Source: Buchnera aphidicola (Kurisakia onigurumii) (GTDB taxonomy: Bacteria; Pseudomonadota; Gammaproteobacteria; Enterobacterales; Enterobacteriaceae). From it: DNA of 64,000 nt. A model generated the notes under the pieces. That model was not told where the DNA came from. It was given only the letters and a program-made list of their open reading frames with translations, and ran no database searches. A program made the position numbers and the translations under genes. Positions 29,294 to 41,285 of the stretch are shown piece by piece (within the stretch, counting starts at the first letter, position 1; each line of letters opens with the position of its first letter). The stretch lies in contig NZ_CP135033.1 in the NCBI RefSeq assembly GCF_039394605.1, forward strand, positions 445,029 through 509,028, in the 5' to 3' direction.

Positions 29294-29749
29294 TTAAGAT
29301 TTTTCTGCAACTATTTTTATAATTACATTACAAAATAGATCGGTATGAGGTTGAAATATAATATTGTGTTCACCAATAGTTCTTAGCTTACCTTTTCTTA
29401 ATTTAAAATTATTTTTTTCTACCTGAATACCTAATTTTAAAACAGATTTATAAATGTCTCGAATACCTATAGAACCAAATAATTTTCCCTCTTCTCCTGA
29501 TTTAGCATAAATTATAATTGGTTGTATTTTTTTTATTTGATTAATTTTTTCTTTGGATAATGATATTTTTTTGTTCAATTTTTTTTCATGTATTTTTTGC
29601 TTTTCATGAAAAAAATTTATATTTTCTTTTGTAGCTAAAATAGCTTTTCCTTTAGGAATTAAAAAATTTCGAGCATATCCAGATTTAACATTTACACAAT
29701 CTCCTTTACTTCCTATTTTTTGTACTGTTGAAATAAGAATAATTTTCAT
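29294..29749 (-). CDS. rplI: 50S ribosomal protein L9
   Basis: The product has 151 residues (E. coli 149) from the ATG at 29749, with AGGG about nine bases upstream. The frame is open a further 53 codons into rpsR, which is coincidental. The N-terminal domain MKIILISTVQKIGSKGD and GYARNFLIPKGKA match, as does the C-terminal rRNA-binding domain with KLFGSIGIRDI. It lies 37 bases after rpsR. Confidence 0.97.
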   Translation of the reverse strand: MKIILISTVQKIGSKGDCVNVKSGYARNFLIPKGKAILATKENINFFHEKQKIHEKKLNKKISLSKEKINQIKKIQPIIIYAKSGEEGKLFGSIGIRDIYKSVLKLGIQVEKNNFKLRKGKLRTIGEHNIIFQPHTDLFCNVIIKIVAEKS

Positions 29750-29786
29750 ACAAAATACCCTTTTTACATATATTTTTATTAAAAAA

Positions 29787-30014
29787 TTATTTATGTTGAT
29801 CTGTATATGGTAACAAAGATAAATAACGAGATATTTTAATCGCTTTTGCCAACTGACGCTGATATCTAGATTTAGTTCCAGTAATACGACTTGGAACAAT
29901 TTTTCCACTCTCAGTGATATAATTTTTTAAAATATTTATATCTTTGTAATCTATTTCTTTTATTTTTTCTGTAGTAAATCTACAAAATTTTCTTCTTCTA
30001 AAATATCGAATCAT
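29787..30014 (-). CDS. rpsR: 30S ribosomal protein S18
   Basis: The product has 75 residues, as in E. coli. It carries [38 protein letters not shown] and the end [10 protein letters not shown]18 pairs with S6 on the 30S platform. priB, which lies between rpsF and rpsR in E. coli, is absent from the 89-base gap. Confidence 0.98.
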   Translation of the reverse strand: MIRYFRRRKFCRFTTEKIKEIDYKDINILKNYITESGKIVPSRITGTKSRYQRQLAKAIKISRYLSLLPYTDQHK

Positions 30015-30103
30015 TGCAATTTTTATCCTTATTAAATTAATTAATATTTTAAATTTAATATAAATATATTTGATATAGTAAAAATACTAAAATATAAAAA
30101 ATT

Positions 30104-30460
30104 TTATTTTTTTAATTCAACATTACTATTTTTAGAATCATCTATAGATTTTAAAATAGGAGATATATCTGTTACAGCATTTTTTGTTGTAAGAATTAAA
30201 TTTCTAATTATCATATCATTAAAACGAAATTTGTTTTCTAAATAATTGATTTCTGAAGTAAGAATTTCAATATTCATTAAAATATAATAAGCTTTGTATA
30301 TTTTTTTAATAGGATAAGCTAATTGTCTTCTACCCCAATCTTCTACTCGATGAATCTTTCCTTGTTTTAAAATAATAAAATCAGTGATTTCTTTTTTTAA
30401 TTCAACCAATTTTTCACTATAATCTGGATGAATAATTAATACAATTTCGTAATGTTTCAT
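30104..30460 (-). CDS. rpsF: 30S ribosomal protein S6
   Basis: The product has 118 residues against 131 in E. coli, the acidic C-terminal tail being shorter. Conserved parts are MKHYEIVLIIHPDYSE, VEDWGRRQLAYPI and AYYILMNIE. Without the Glu-rich tail, RimK-type glutamylation of S6 is unlikely; that is inference. First gene of the rpsF-rpsR-rplI unit. Confidence 0.97.
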   Translation of the reverse strand: MKHYEIVLIIHPDYSEKLVELKKEITDFIILKQGKIHRVEDWGRRQLAYPIKKIYKAYYILMNIEILTSEINYLENKFRFNDMIIRNLILTTKNAVTDISPILKSIDDSKNSNVELKK

Positions 30461-30606
30461 AATACAAACCTTTTTTGAAAAATTAATTTAAATAATTATT
30501 AAAAATTTAAATAAAATAAACTTTTTTATAAAAAAATATAAAATATTTTCATATTATCATCAAAAATATAAAATAGTAATTTTTATATTTTTAAAATTTT
30601 AAAAAA

Positions 30607-32750
30607 TTATACCATAGATAATTCTATTTCGTTATCTTGTAAATTTATTGATTTTATTTTAACAGTTATATAATCTCCTAAAAAATATACAGATCCTTTT
30701 TTAAAAAATATTTTTTTATTATTTATATCACAAAAAAATGTTTGATTTTTTTTCGAAGTACGAATTATTCCTTCAATAAAAAAATAATTTAGTTTGATAT
30801 AATAACTATATTTATTTATATTAGAAATAAATCCAAAAAAAATGCATCCTATATAATTCTTCAAAAAACTTTTTTTCATCCAATCAGATATCCATCTTTC
30901 TGTATAATCAATATTTTTTTCAACAGAAGATAAATGATCACACATTTTTTTTATATCATAATAATTATAATTATTTTCATTTTTTTTAATAATATCTTTT
31001 ATTATTCTATGTATGAATAAATCTGAATATCTTCTGATAGGAGATGTAAAATGTGTATATTTTTTTAATGATAATCCAAAATGACCTTTATTAATTGGAT
31101 TATATACAGCTTTTTTCATAGAACGTAGTAATATATTTTGTATAAAATTATAATTATATTTTTTAGCAATATTTTTCAATAAAAATACATATTCAGAAGA
31201 ATTTATACTAACTGTATTCAATAAAGGAAGATTTAATTTTTTTAAAATAAAATTTATTTCTATAATACGATCTTTTTTTGGATGATTATGAACCCTAAAA
31301 ATTCCTATTTCTTTGTTTTTTAACAATAAATCAGATGCTGTATAATTTGTTAAAATCATACATAATTCTATAAATTCATGTATTATATTTCTATTTTTAT
31401 TTATAATGTTTATAACATTTAAATTTTTATTTGTAATTATCTTAGAATCATGATTTTCAAAGGGAATTTTATTCTTTAATAAACTTGATTTTTTTAAAAC
31501 TAAATATAAGTCAAAAAAATTTTTTTTAGAATAAAAAAAATTTTTAGATATAAAATTTAATTTTTTATTTTTATTCCAAATTTTTAAAATTTGAGAATAA
31601 GTTAATCGTTCTTTAGAACATATTATACTTTTAAAATATTTATAATTTAATAAATCACCAGATTTAGATAAATGAATTTTACAGACCAATGCAAACCTAT
31701 CAGTATTAGGTTTAAGAGAACAAATATCAGTGGATAACTTATCAGGAAGCATAGATATAACTTGTAATGGTAAATATAAAGACATACCTCTTTTTTTAGC
31801 TTCTATATCTATAGGAGTTCCAGTTTTAACAAAATGACTTACATCTGATATTGCAACGAATATAAACCAACTGTTATCAGAATTTTTTTCACAATAAACT
31901 GCATCATCAAAATCATATGCGTCTTTATCATCGATGGTAACAAAAGGAATATGTCTAAAATCATACCTATTTTTTTTATGAAAAATATTTTTTTTTTTTT
32001 TTATTCCATTAACTTGCTTATATATTTTTTTATTCCATTTATAAGGAATAGAATTCCGAAGTAAAGTAATATCATGAACTACTTTAGAATTCATTGTATT
32101 ACCTAATAAACGAATTATTTTGCCTTTAATTTTTTTTACATTAGTAAATTTATTTCGATATAATTTTACTAAAACAATATTTTTATGGTGACAAATAAAA
32201 TTTTTTATATCTTTTATAAAAATTGTAAAACATAAATTAGATTCTATTGGAATAACATATGGTATTTTTTTATCACAATAGTAAGTACTAATAATAGAAT
32301 CAGAATTAAAATTTAATACTTTTAAAATAATAACTTCACTTCTTTTTTCTTTTTTTTTTTTATAATATAAGATAAAACAATATCTTTATGAATACAAAAA
32401 TTCATTTCCTTTTCTGATATCCAAAACAAATCTTCACTATTTTTTTTTTTTAAAAACCCATATCTATTAGAATTTCCTATTACTTGTCCTATAATAAAAG
32501 AGTTAAAATTAAAATTAAAAAAATATAATTTTTTTGATATTCTTAATTCTTTTTTTAAAATCATTTTTTTTAATTGTAAATTAAATTTATTATTTTGTCG
32601 TATTCCTTTAATTCCAATTAAGTCAGATAGTTTTTTTTTAGTTATAGGAATATTTTTTTCAAAAAACCATAATAAAATATTTTTTCTGATTAATGAATTT
32701 ATATTACAACCTTTATATATTTTTAAAAACTTGTCTGAACTGTGATTCAT
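30607..32750 (-). CDS. rnr: Ribonuclease R, frame broken at an A12 run
   Basis: The first 130 or so codons (from 32750) match the RNase R N-terminal domains, with IIGQVIGNSNRYGFL. An adenine run of 12 (plus-strand T 32350-32361) then throws the frame, which stops at 32322. In the next frame, coding continues without a stop from the run to 30607. It covers the second cold-shock domain, the RNB catalytic centre (FVTIDDKDAYDFDDAVYCE), GHFGLSLKKYTHFTSPIRRY and the S1 domain. One extra A in the mRNA would give 714 residues; E. coli's 813 include a basic tail that is lost here. RNase R degrades structured RNA. Confidence 0.88.
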
Positions 32751-32850
32751 AAGAAAATTCCAAATAATAAAATATATTTAATTTTTATTAATATAATAAA
32801 TTTTTTAAAATTTTTACTTTTTTCATAATTAAATTCATGTATAAAAAATA

Positions 32851-34693
<1,843 letters not shown>

Positions 34694-35644
34694 TTAATTC
34701 AAATTTTTATTTAATTTATATAAAATAGTTAAAATAGTCTTAACAGATAAATTTTTGTTTTCAGAAGATAAAAAATTAATATTTTTCCAATTTCGTAACC
34801 AAGTCATTTGTTTTTTAAACAAATGGCATGTAGCATAAATTGCTTGATTTTTCATTTCAAAATAATTTATTTCACCATTTAAATATTTCCACATTTGAAA
34901 ATATCCTACAGAACGAATAGAAGGAAGATGTATTCCTAAATCTTTTCTTTGAAACAATTTAAATACTTCTTCTTCAAAACCTAATTTTAACATTTGTTCA
35001 AATCGATTTGTTATATTTCTGTAAGATAATTCTCGATTCATTGTTACTAAACCGAATTGAATAATTCGATAAGGAAAAATACACTTTTTTTTCTTTAAAA
35101 TACTTGCTGGATTTCCTGTTAAAAAATATATTTCTAAACATCTTACTAATCTAATATGATCATTAACATGAATATTATCCGCAGAAATAGGATCTACTTT
35201 TTTTAAAAAAGAATGAATAATATTACTTCTGTTATTTTTTTTAATAAAGTTATAAATTTTTTTACGAAAAGATTCACTTTTAGAAGGTAAAAAATGCAAA
35301 CCATATATTAAAATATGATAATACAACATTGTTCCTCCAACTAAAAAAGGAATTCTTCCAGACTTAATAATTGAATTAATTTCTATCATGACATCTTTTT
35401 TAAATTCAAAAATAGAATAATTTTCTGAAGGATCTTTTATATTAATTAATTTATGTGGAATAATTTCTAATTGATGATGAGTTGGTTTTGCTGTTCCAAT
35501 ATCCATATTTTTATATATTAATGCTGAATCTACACTAATAACGTCTATAGATAAATATTTATAAATACTAAATAAAAAATCTGTTTTTCCTGCAGCTGTA
35601 GGACCAATTAAAAATATAACAAATGGTTTATTTTTATTTTGCAT
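34694..35644 (-). CDS. miaA: tRNA dimethylallyltransferase
   Basis: The product has 316 residues, as in E. coli. The P-loop is GPTAAGKT at 14-21, then VDSALIYKNMDIGTAKP, LVGGTMLYYH, DHIRLVRCLEIYFLTG and SIRSVGYFQMW. It adds the isopentenyl group to A37 of tRNAs reading U-starting codons, including the tRNA-Ser and tRNA-Trp found here. mutL, upstream in E. coli, is absent. Confidence 0.97.
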   Translation of the reverse strand: MQNKNKPFVIFLIGPTAAGKTDFLFSIYKYLSIDVISVDSALIYKNMDIGTAKPTHHQLEIIPHKLINIKDPSENYSIFEFKKDVMIEINSIIKSGRIPFLVGGTMLYYHILIYGLHFLPSKSESFRKKIYNFIKKNNRSNIIHSFLKKVDPISADNIHVNDHIRLVRCLEIYFLTGNPASILKKKKCIFPYRIIQFGLVTMNRELSYRNITNRFEQMLKLGFEEEVFKLFQRKDLGIHLPSIRSVGYFQMWKYLNGEINYFEMKNQAIYATCHLFKKQMTWLRNWKNINFLSSENKNLSVKTILTILYKLNKNLN

Positions 35645-36104
35645 ATATATTTTTGATTAATGTTGATATATAAAAATTATTGAATATAAAAAATATTATT
35701 TATATTTAAATTACTAAATAAATAATATAAGAATTTAATAAATATGAAATATAATTTTAAATTTCATATTAATACTACAATATATTTATTTAATTAAAAT
35801 ACAAATAAAAATAATAAATTTTTATTACAATAACGTATTTTGTAAAAAATGTTATATTTATAAAAAATTAAAATCGTAATTATTGATATATTTTAAAATA
35901 TTAAATATAATTTTAAAAAAAATAATATACTATTTAATTACACTATAAAAAATAACTTTTTATTTTTTTTAATTTAATATAAAAATTTTCTTTCAAAGAA
36001 CAAATTCTATATCATATATAAATATATAGTTTATTATTTATATAAAAAAAATATACAACATTAAAAAAAATTTTTTAATTAAATATTTCATATATTCAGT
36101 ACAA
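35645..36104. other. 460-base gene-free region between pgi and miaA
   Basis: No gene is visible. A perfect 10-bp inverted repeat with a 10-base loop occurs at 35741-35770 (AATATGAAAT / ATTTCATATT), on either strand without a clean U tract, so it is only a weak terminator candidate. E. coli has mutL and amiB on this side of miaA. Confidence 0.5.
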
Positions 36105-37766
36105 TTAATTATTATAAATATTTTTTTTATATAAATTAACTAAATAATTAGTAGAAGAATCATATTCTTTAATTTTTTTATTATTATTTAAATTAGCATA
36201 AATTTTTTTTGATAAATTTTTTCCTAATTCTACACCCCATTGATCAAAACTAAAAATATTTGATAATATTCCTTGTACAAAAATTTTATGTTCATATAAA
36301 CATATTAAAGAACCTAAAATACTAGGAGTTATTTTTTTAAGAACAATAGAATTAGTAGGATTATTTCCTGAAAATAACTTAAAAGGAAGAATAAAATTAA
36401 TTTCTTTTTTATTATAACCAAGATCATGCAATTCTTGATAAACTTCTTTGGAAGAATTTCCAAACGCCAAAGCTTGTGTTTGAGCAATGAAATGTGATAC
36501 TAATCTAACATGATTATTATAAGGAGATTTATCATCAAATATAGGAATAATAAAATCACATGGAATTAATTTTGTACCTTGATGTAATAACTGATAAAAA
36601 GCATGCTGCCCATTAGTTCCTGGTTCTCCCCAAATAATAGGGCTAGATTGACAACTAATTTTTCTTCCTAAACGATTTATTGATTTTCCATTTGATTCCA
36701 TATTTGCTTGTTGTAAATACGCTGGAAATCGATGTAAATTTTGATCATAAGGAAGTATACATTCAGTTTCTGATAAAAAAAAATTCGAATACCAAAAACT
36801 AATTAATGCTAATATTATAGGAATATTTTTCTCAATTTTAGTATGTAAAAAATGATTATCCATATCATGAGCACCATCTAATAATTTTAAAAAATTATCA
36901 AAACCTATAGATAAAGCAATAGATAAACCTGCTGCAGACCATAAAGAATACCGACCTCCTACCCACTTCCAAAATTTAAAAATATTTTCATTAGGTATTC
37001 CTAATGAATTCACTTTTTTTGTATTTTCTGATACAGCAAAAAAATGAAAATTTAACAATTCTTTATTTTTTATTTTATTTTTTTTTAGAAACCATTCTTT
37101 TGCATTTAAATAATTTAAAATAGTTTCTTCTGTATTAAAAGTTTTCGATACTATTAAAAAAATAGTAGTATCGGGATTGACAATTTTTAATACATCTAAC
37201 AAATGCTTTCCATCTAAATTCGAAACAAAATGTACCTTTAAATGATTTTTATATAGTTTTAAAGACTCAGTAACCATATAAGGACCTAAATCGGATCCTC
37301 CAATTCCAATATTAACAACATCAGTAATTTTTTTTTTAGAAAATCCTCTTAAATTTCCATTAATAACAGATTCAGAAAAATTTTTCATTTTCGATAAAAC
37401 TATATTAATATCATGCATAACATTTTTATTATTTACATAAATAGGACTATTATTTCTATTTCTTAATGCAATATGTAAAACAGATTGATTTTCAGTTTTA
37501 TTTATTTTTTTTCCACTAAACATATTTTTAATTTCTGTTTTTAAAAATAATTCTTTAGCTAATTGAAATAAATATTGCAATGTAGTATCTGTAATTCTAT
37601 TTTTAGAATAATCTAAATAAATTATATTATTGAAATTAATTAAAAATTTTTTACATCTTTCAGAATCTTGAAAAAATAAATCTTTTATATGAACATTTTT
37701 CATATCTTTAAAATGAATACACAAATTTTTCCAAGAATGAGTACTAATAGGATCTATATATTTCAT
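36105..37766 (-). CDS. pgi: Glucose-6-phosphate isomerase
   Basis: The product has 553 residues (E. coli 549). Signatures are VNIGIGGSDLGPYM, SKTFNTEET, GGRYSLWSAAGL, WGEPGTNGQHAFYQLLHQGT with the catalytic His, and FDQWGVELGK with the catalytic Lys. It interconverts glucose 6-phosphate and fructose 6-phosphate. Its position between orn and miaA is not the E. coli arrangement, so this is a rearrangement point. Confidence 0.98.
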   Translation of the reverse strand: MKYIDPISTHSWKNLCIHFKDMKNVHIKDLFFQDSERCKKFLINFNNIIYLDYSKNRITDTTLQYLFQLAKELFLKTEIKNMFSGKKINKTENQSVLHIALRNRNNSPIYVNNKNVMHDINIVLSKMKNFSESVINGNLRGFSKKKITDVVNIGIGGSDLGPYMVTESLKLYKNHLKVHFVSNLDGKHLLDVLKIVNPDTTIFLIVSKTFNTEETILNYLNAKEWFLKKNKIKNKELLNFHFFAVSENTKKVNSLGIPNENIFKFWKWVGGRYSLWSAAGLSIALSIGFDNFLKLLDGAHDMDNHFLHTKIEKNIPIILALISFWYSNFFLSETECILPYDQNLHRFPAYLQQANMESNGKSINRLGRKISCQSSPIIWGEPGTNGQHAFYQLLHQGTKLIPCDFIIPIFDDKSPYNNHVRLVSHFIAQTQALAFGNSSKEVYQELHDLGYNKKEINFILPFKLFSGNNPTNSIVLKKITPSILGSLICLYEHKIFVQGILSNIFSFDQWGVELGKNLSKKIYANLNNNKKIKEYDSSTNYLVNLYKKNIYNN

Positions 37767-37941
37767 ATTTAATCTCGTAATTTAATAATTAAATAAATAT
37801 TTTATATAATTTTTATTTTTATAAATTTAACAATAAATATTAAAATTTAATATAAAAAATTATTTTTTTAAAAAACATATTTTGTATTAATTGAAATTAT
37901 AATTTTAAAAAAAAGTTATATCAACTATATATATATAAAAA

Positions 37942-38511
37942 ATGAAAAAAAATAAAAAAATTAATAAAAATCTAATATGGATTGATTTAGAAATGACAGG
38001 GTTAAAACCAGAAAAAAATTTTATTATAGAAATTGCTACTGTAATAACAAATATTGATTTAAAAATTATTGCGCAAGGACCTGTAATTCCAATTTTTCAA
38101 AAAAAATATGTTATTGAATCAATGGACTCATGGAATTTTTTTACTCATACTAAAAATGGATTAATAAAAAAAATTAAAGAAAGCAAATATAATGAAAAAA
38201 TAGCTGAAAAAAAAACTATTAATTTTTTAAAAAAATGGACAATAAAAAATGAATCTCCTATGTGTGGGAATACAATAAGTCAAGATAGAAGATTTTTATT
38301 AAAATATATGCCAAAACTAGAATCTCATTTTCACTATAGAAATATTGATGTTAGTACATTAAAAGAATTAATACTACGTTGGTATCCAGAAAAAAAAGAA
38401 ATTATAAAAAAAATAAAGAAAAATATTTCTCATTCAGCTATAGATGATATTTATTTATCTATCAAAGAATTAATGTTTTATAAAAAAAATTTCTTTAAAA
38501 ATATGAAATAA
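37942..38511 (+). CDS. orn: Oligoribonuclease
   Basis: The product has 189 residues (E. coli 181). DEDDh motifs are IWIDLEMTGLKPE, CGNTISQDRRFL and SHSAIDDI. It degrades 2-5 nucleotide RNA fragments and is essential in E. coli. It is followed by tRNA-Gly(GCC), the same neighbour as the glyVXY cluster in E. coli. Confidence 0.97.
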   Translation: MKKNKKINKNLIWIDLEMTGLKPEKNFIIEIATVITNIDLKIIAQGPVIPIFQKKYVIESMDSWNFFTHTKNGLIKKIKESKYNEKIAEKKTINFLKKWTIKNESPMCGNTISQDRRFLLKYMPKLESHFHYRNIDVSTLKELILRWYPEKKEIIKKIKKNISHSAIDDIYLSIKELMFYKKNFFKNMK

Positions 38512-38534
38512 ATAAACTTTTATTAGTATATATC

Positions 38535-38562
38535 TTGAATATGATTTATTTTATGTTAATAT
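38535..38562 (+). promoter_or_regulatory. Candidate sigma-70 promoter of tRNA-Gly
   Basis: TTGAAT (38535-38540), a 16-base spacer, then TAATAT (38557-38562), ending 23 bases before the mature tRNA. The placement fits a stable-RNA promoter; boxes are imperfect. Confidence 0.45.
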
Positions 38563-38585
38563 AGTTTTTTTATAAAAAATTTTTT

Positions 38586-38658
38586 GCGGGAATAGCTCAG
38601 TTGGTAGAGTACAACCTTGCCAAGGTTGGGGTCACGAGTTCAAATCTCGTTTCCCGCT
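38586..38658 (+). tRNA. tRNA-Gly (anticodon GCC)
   Basis: Acceptor GCGGGAA pairs with TTCCCGC, discriminator T. The anticodon loop TTGCCAA gives GCC. The D arm has AGCTCAGTTGGTAGAG and the T arm AGTTCAAATCT. It is almost identical to E. coli glyV, but in one copy. CCA is not encoded. Confidence 0.98.
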
Positions 38659-38734
38659 ATAACAAAATTATTTTAAAAAATACAATGATTAAAAATATAA
38701 AAAATAATATCTCATAAAAATATATATAAAAAAT

Positions 38735-38947
38735 TTATTTTGTTAAAATATGTTTAAATTTTTTATTAAATTTTTCAATTCTTCCTCCAATATCTGTTGT
38801 TCTTTGTTTTCCTGTATAAAAAGGATGACAATTAGAACACACATCTAATGAAATATTTTTTTTTATTGTAGAAAACAAATTCAATTTATTTCCACAAGAG
38901 CATATAGCAATAATTTTGTTATACTCAGGATGAATATTTTTTTTCAT
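38735..38947 (-). CDS. rpmE: 50S ribosomal protein L31 (zinc form)
   Basis: The product has 70 residues. The four zinc ligands Cys16, Cys18, Cys37 and Cys40 are all kept (CSCGN and [12 protein letters not shown]). L31 bridges the subunits at the central protuberance. Divergent from hslV, as in E. coli where priA and other genes intervene. Confidence 0.97.
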   Translation of the reverse strand: MKKNIHPEYNKIIAICSCGNKLNLFSTIKKNISLDVCSNCHPFYTGKQRTTDIGGRIEKFNKKFKHILTK

Positions 38948-39301
38948 AAATTTTTCCTAATATGTTATTATTATTTATAATTTAGTATTACATAAATATA
39001 TTTTAATATTTTTTATAATTTAAAATATATATTTCAAAATATAATTTTGAATAAATAAAAAATAAAATCTATACTATACTAATTATAGTACCAATATTAT
39101 TTATACATGTACATTTTAAATAATATATTTTATATAACATTCCTATCTCAAAAAAAAAAATTATTTAGAATATTTTTCTAATTAAAAATAATTATACAAA
39201 AATATAAATATTTAAAAATATTAAATACAATAAACTCATTAAAATATATTTTTTTTTTTTTTGACAATTTAAAAAAAAAAAATAAAAAAAGAGACAACAT
39301 T
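38948..39301. other. Divergent intergenic region rpmE/hslV
   Basis: These 354 bases have no gene. They contain the hslVU promoter candidate at 39047-39075 and a 7-bp perfect inverted repeat TACTATA-N5-TATAGTA at 39072-39090 that overlaps its -10 box. No sigma-32 heat-shock box (CTTGAA with CCCCAT) was found. Confidence 0.5.
39047..39075 (+). promoter_or_regulatory. hslV: Candidate sigma-70 promoter of hslVU
   Basis: TTGAAT (39047-39052), a 17-base spacer, then TATACT (39070-39075). The -10 matches consensus at five of six bases and the spacing is ideal. It lies about 227 bases before the hslV start, implying a long leader. Confidence 0.5.
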
Positions 39302-39832
39302 GTGACAACAATACTCAGTGTTAGATTAAAAAATAAAGTTGTAATTGGTGGAGATGGACAAGCTACTTTAGGAAATACAATCATAAAAAGTAATGTAAAA
39401 AAAATAAGATCATTATATAAAAATCAAGTAATAGTAGGATTTGCTGGAGGAACAGCAGATGCTTTTACTTTATTTGAACTATTTGAAAAAAAATTAGATA
39501 TGTATCAAGGTCAATTAAAACGGTCTGCTATAGAACTTGCTAAAGACTGGAGAAGCGATAAAATATTAAGAAAACTAGAAGCTTTATTAGCAGTAGCTGA
39601 TTGTGAAAATTCACTTATTATAACAGGAACAGGTGATGTCATTCAACCAGAAAGAGATGTAATAGCTATAGGTTCAGGAGGTTCTTATGCACAATCATCT
39701 GCTTATGCATTATTAGACAATACCAATCTTAATGCAAAAGAAATTGTCACTAAATCATTAAATATAGCTGCAGATATTTGCATATATACAAATCATAATT
39801 TCACTATTACAGAAATACATTCAAAAAAGTAA
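39302..39832 (+). CDS. hslV: ATP-dependent protease subunit HslV
   Basis: The product has 176 residues, same as E. coli. It starts at GTG, as in E. coli. The catalytic N-terminal Thr is residue 2 (MTTILSVR) after Met removal, and [11 protein letters not shown] and [14 protein letters not shown] are conserved. It forms the proteolytic core of HslUV. hslU begins 11 bases later. Confidence 0.97.
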   Translation: MTTILSVRLKNKVVIGGDGQATLGNTIIKSNVKKIRSLYKNQVIVGFAGGTADAFTLFELFEKKLDMYQGQLKRSAIELAKDWRSDKILRKLEALLAVADCENSLIITGTGDVIQPERDVIAIGSGGSYAQSSAYALLDNTNLNAKEIVTKSLNIAADICIYTNHNFTITEIHSKK

Positions 39833-39843
39833 GGGTTATTCAG

Positions 39844-41184
39844 ATGTATGATATGTCTCCTCGTGAAATAGTTAAAGAACTAAACAAATTTATTATTGGT
39901 CAAAAAAAAGCAAAAAAAGCTGTTGCTATTGCTTTAAGAAATAGATGGCGTCGTATGCAATTAAATAAAGAATTACGTTGCGAAGTTATACCCAAAAATA
40001 TATTAATGATTGGACCAACAGGTGTAGGAAAAACTGAAATAGCCAAAAGATTAGCAAAATTAGCAAAAGCACCTTTTATAAAAATAGAAGCTACAAAATT
40101 TACTGAAGTAGGTTATGTAGGAAAAGAAGTAGATTCTATAATTAGAGATTTAACAGATATAGCTGTAAAAATAATTAAAATAAAAAAAATTAAAAATAAT
40201 AAAAAACGTGCTTCTGAAATAGCTGAAGATAAAATTTTAGACTTATTAGTACCTTCTCTAAACAAAGATTGGAAAAAAACAGAACAAAAAAATGAAAGAC
40301 CAAAGACAACAATTGAAGTATTTAGAAAAAAATTACGAGAAGGAAAATTAGACGATAAAGAAATCAAAATTAATGTGTCTAGTTCTCCTTTAGGTGTAGA
40401 AATAATGGCTCCACCTGGTATGGAAGAATTAACTAATCAATTACAATCCTTATTTCAAAATTTAGGAGGTACAAAGAAAAATACAAGAAAATTAAAAATA
40501 AAAGATGCAATGAAATTATTAATAGAAGAAGAATCTGCTAAAATGATTAATTTCGAAGAAATAAAAAGAGAAGCGATACATCAAGTAGAACAAAATGGAA
40601 TTGTTTTTATTGACGAAATAGATAAAATATGTAAAAGAAGTGGTCATAATAATTCAGGTTCTGACATTTCTAGAGAAGGTGTTCAAAGAGATTTGCTTCC
40701 TTTAGTAGAAGGATGTACAGTATCTACTAAACATGGAATAGTTAAAACTGATCATATTTTATTTATTGCTTCTGGTGCTTTTCAAATATCCAAACCTTCT
40801 GATTTAATACCAGAACTACAAGGTAGACTACCTGTCAGAGTAGAATTAAAAGCTTTAACTGTAAATGACTTTGAAAAAATTTTAACAGAACCTAAATCAT
40901 CTTTAACTTTACAATATACAGCTTTAATGCATACAGAAGGAGTAATAATTAATTTTACAAAAAAAGGAATAAGAAAAATTGCAAAAGCTGCTTGGCAAGT
41001 AAATGAATCTATGGAAAATATAGGTGCTCGTAGATTATATACTGTTTTAGAATATTTAATGGAAGATATATCTTTTCATGCTAATGAAAAAAATGGTGAA
41101 ACTATAAAAATTAATTCCAATTATGTATCACAACATCTAGATAAATTAGTATCTAATGAAGATCTCAGTAGATTTATTTTATAA
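39844..41184 (+). CDS. hslU: ATPase subunit HslU
   Basis: The product has 446 residues (E. coli 443). Walker A is GPTGVGKT at 57-64, Walker B is [11 protein letters not shown], and sensor 2 is in [12 protein letters not shown]. The C-terminal NEDLSRFIL tail that activates HslV is intact. The I domain is lysine-rich but full size. It unfolds substrates for HslV. Confidence 0.98.
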   Translation: MYDMSPREIVKELNKFIIGQKKAKKAVAIALRNRWRRMQLNKELRCEVIPKNILMIGPTGVGKTEIAKRLAKLAKAPFIKIEATKFTEVGYVGKEVDSIIRDLTDIAVKIIKIKKIKNNKKRASEIAEDKILDLLVPSLNKDWKKTEQKNERPKTTIEVFRKKLREGKLDDKEIKINVSSSPLGVEIMAPPGMEELTNQLQSLFQNLGGTKKNTRKLKIKDAMKLLIEEESAKMINFEEIKREAIHQVEQNGIVFIDEIDKICKRSGHNNSGSDISREGVQRDLLPLVEGCTVSTKHGIVKTDHILFIASGAFQISKPSDLIPELQGRLPVRVELKALTVNDFEKILTEPKSSLTLQYTALMHTEGVIINFTKKGIRKIAKAAWQVNESMENIGARRLYTVLEYLMEDISFHANEKNGETIKINSNYVSQHLDKLVSNEDLSRFIL

Positions 41185-41219
41185 TATGCTCTATATTATT
41201 CTATTTAAACAATAGGTAT

Positions 41220-41245
41220 CCTTCTCAGAATGAATCTGAGACAGG
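41220..41245 (+). other. G/C-rich hairpin between hslU and fpr
   Basis: CCTTCTCAGA (41220-41229), loop ATGAA, then TCTGAGACAGG (41235-41245) form a 10-bp stem with one bulged C. There is no U tract, so it is not a standard terminator. It is much richer in G and C than the surrounding spacer. It sits about 40 bases before the fpr start. Confidence 0.55.
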
Positions 41246-41285
41246 AAACTTGTTGTATAAAAAATTTAAAAACAGGTTACTGAAT

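Noticed and set aside
29750-29908. 53-codon N-terminal extension of rplI
   Set aside because: It lies partly inside rpsR and is foreign to L9; a normal ATG with Shine-Dalgarno exists at 29749.
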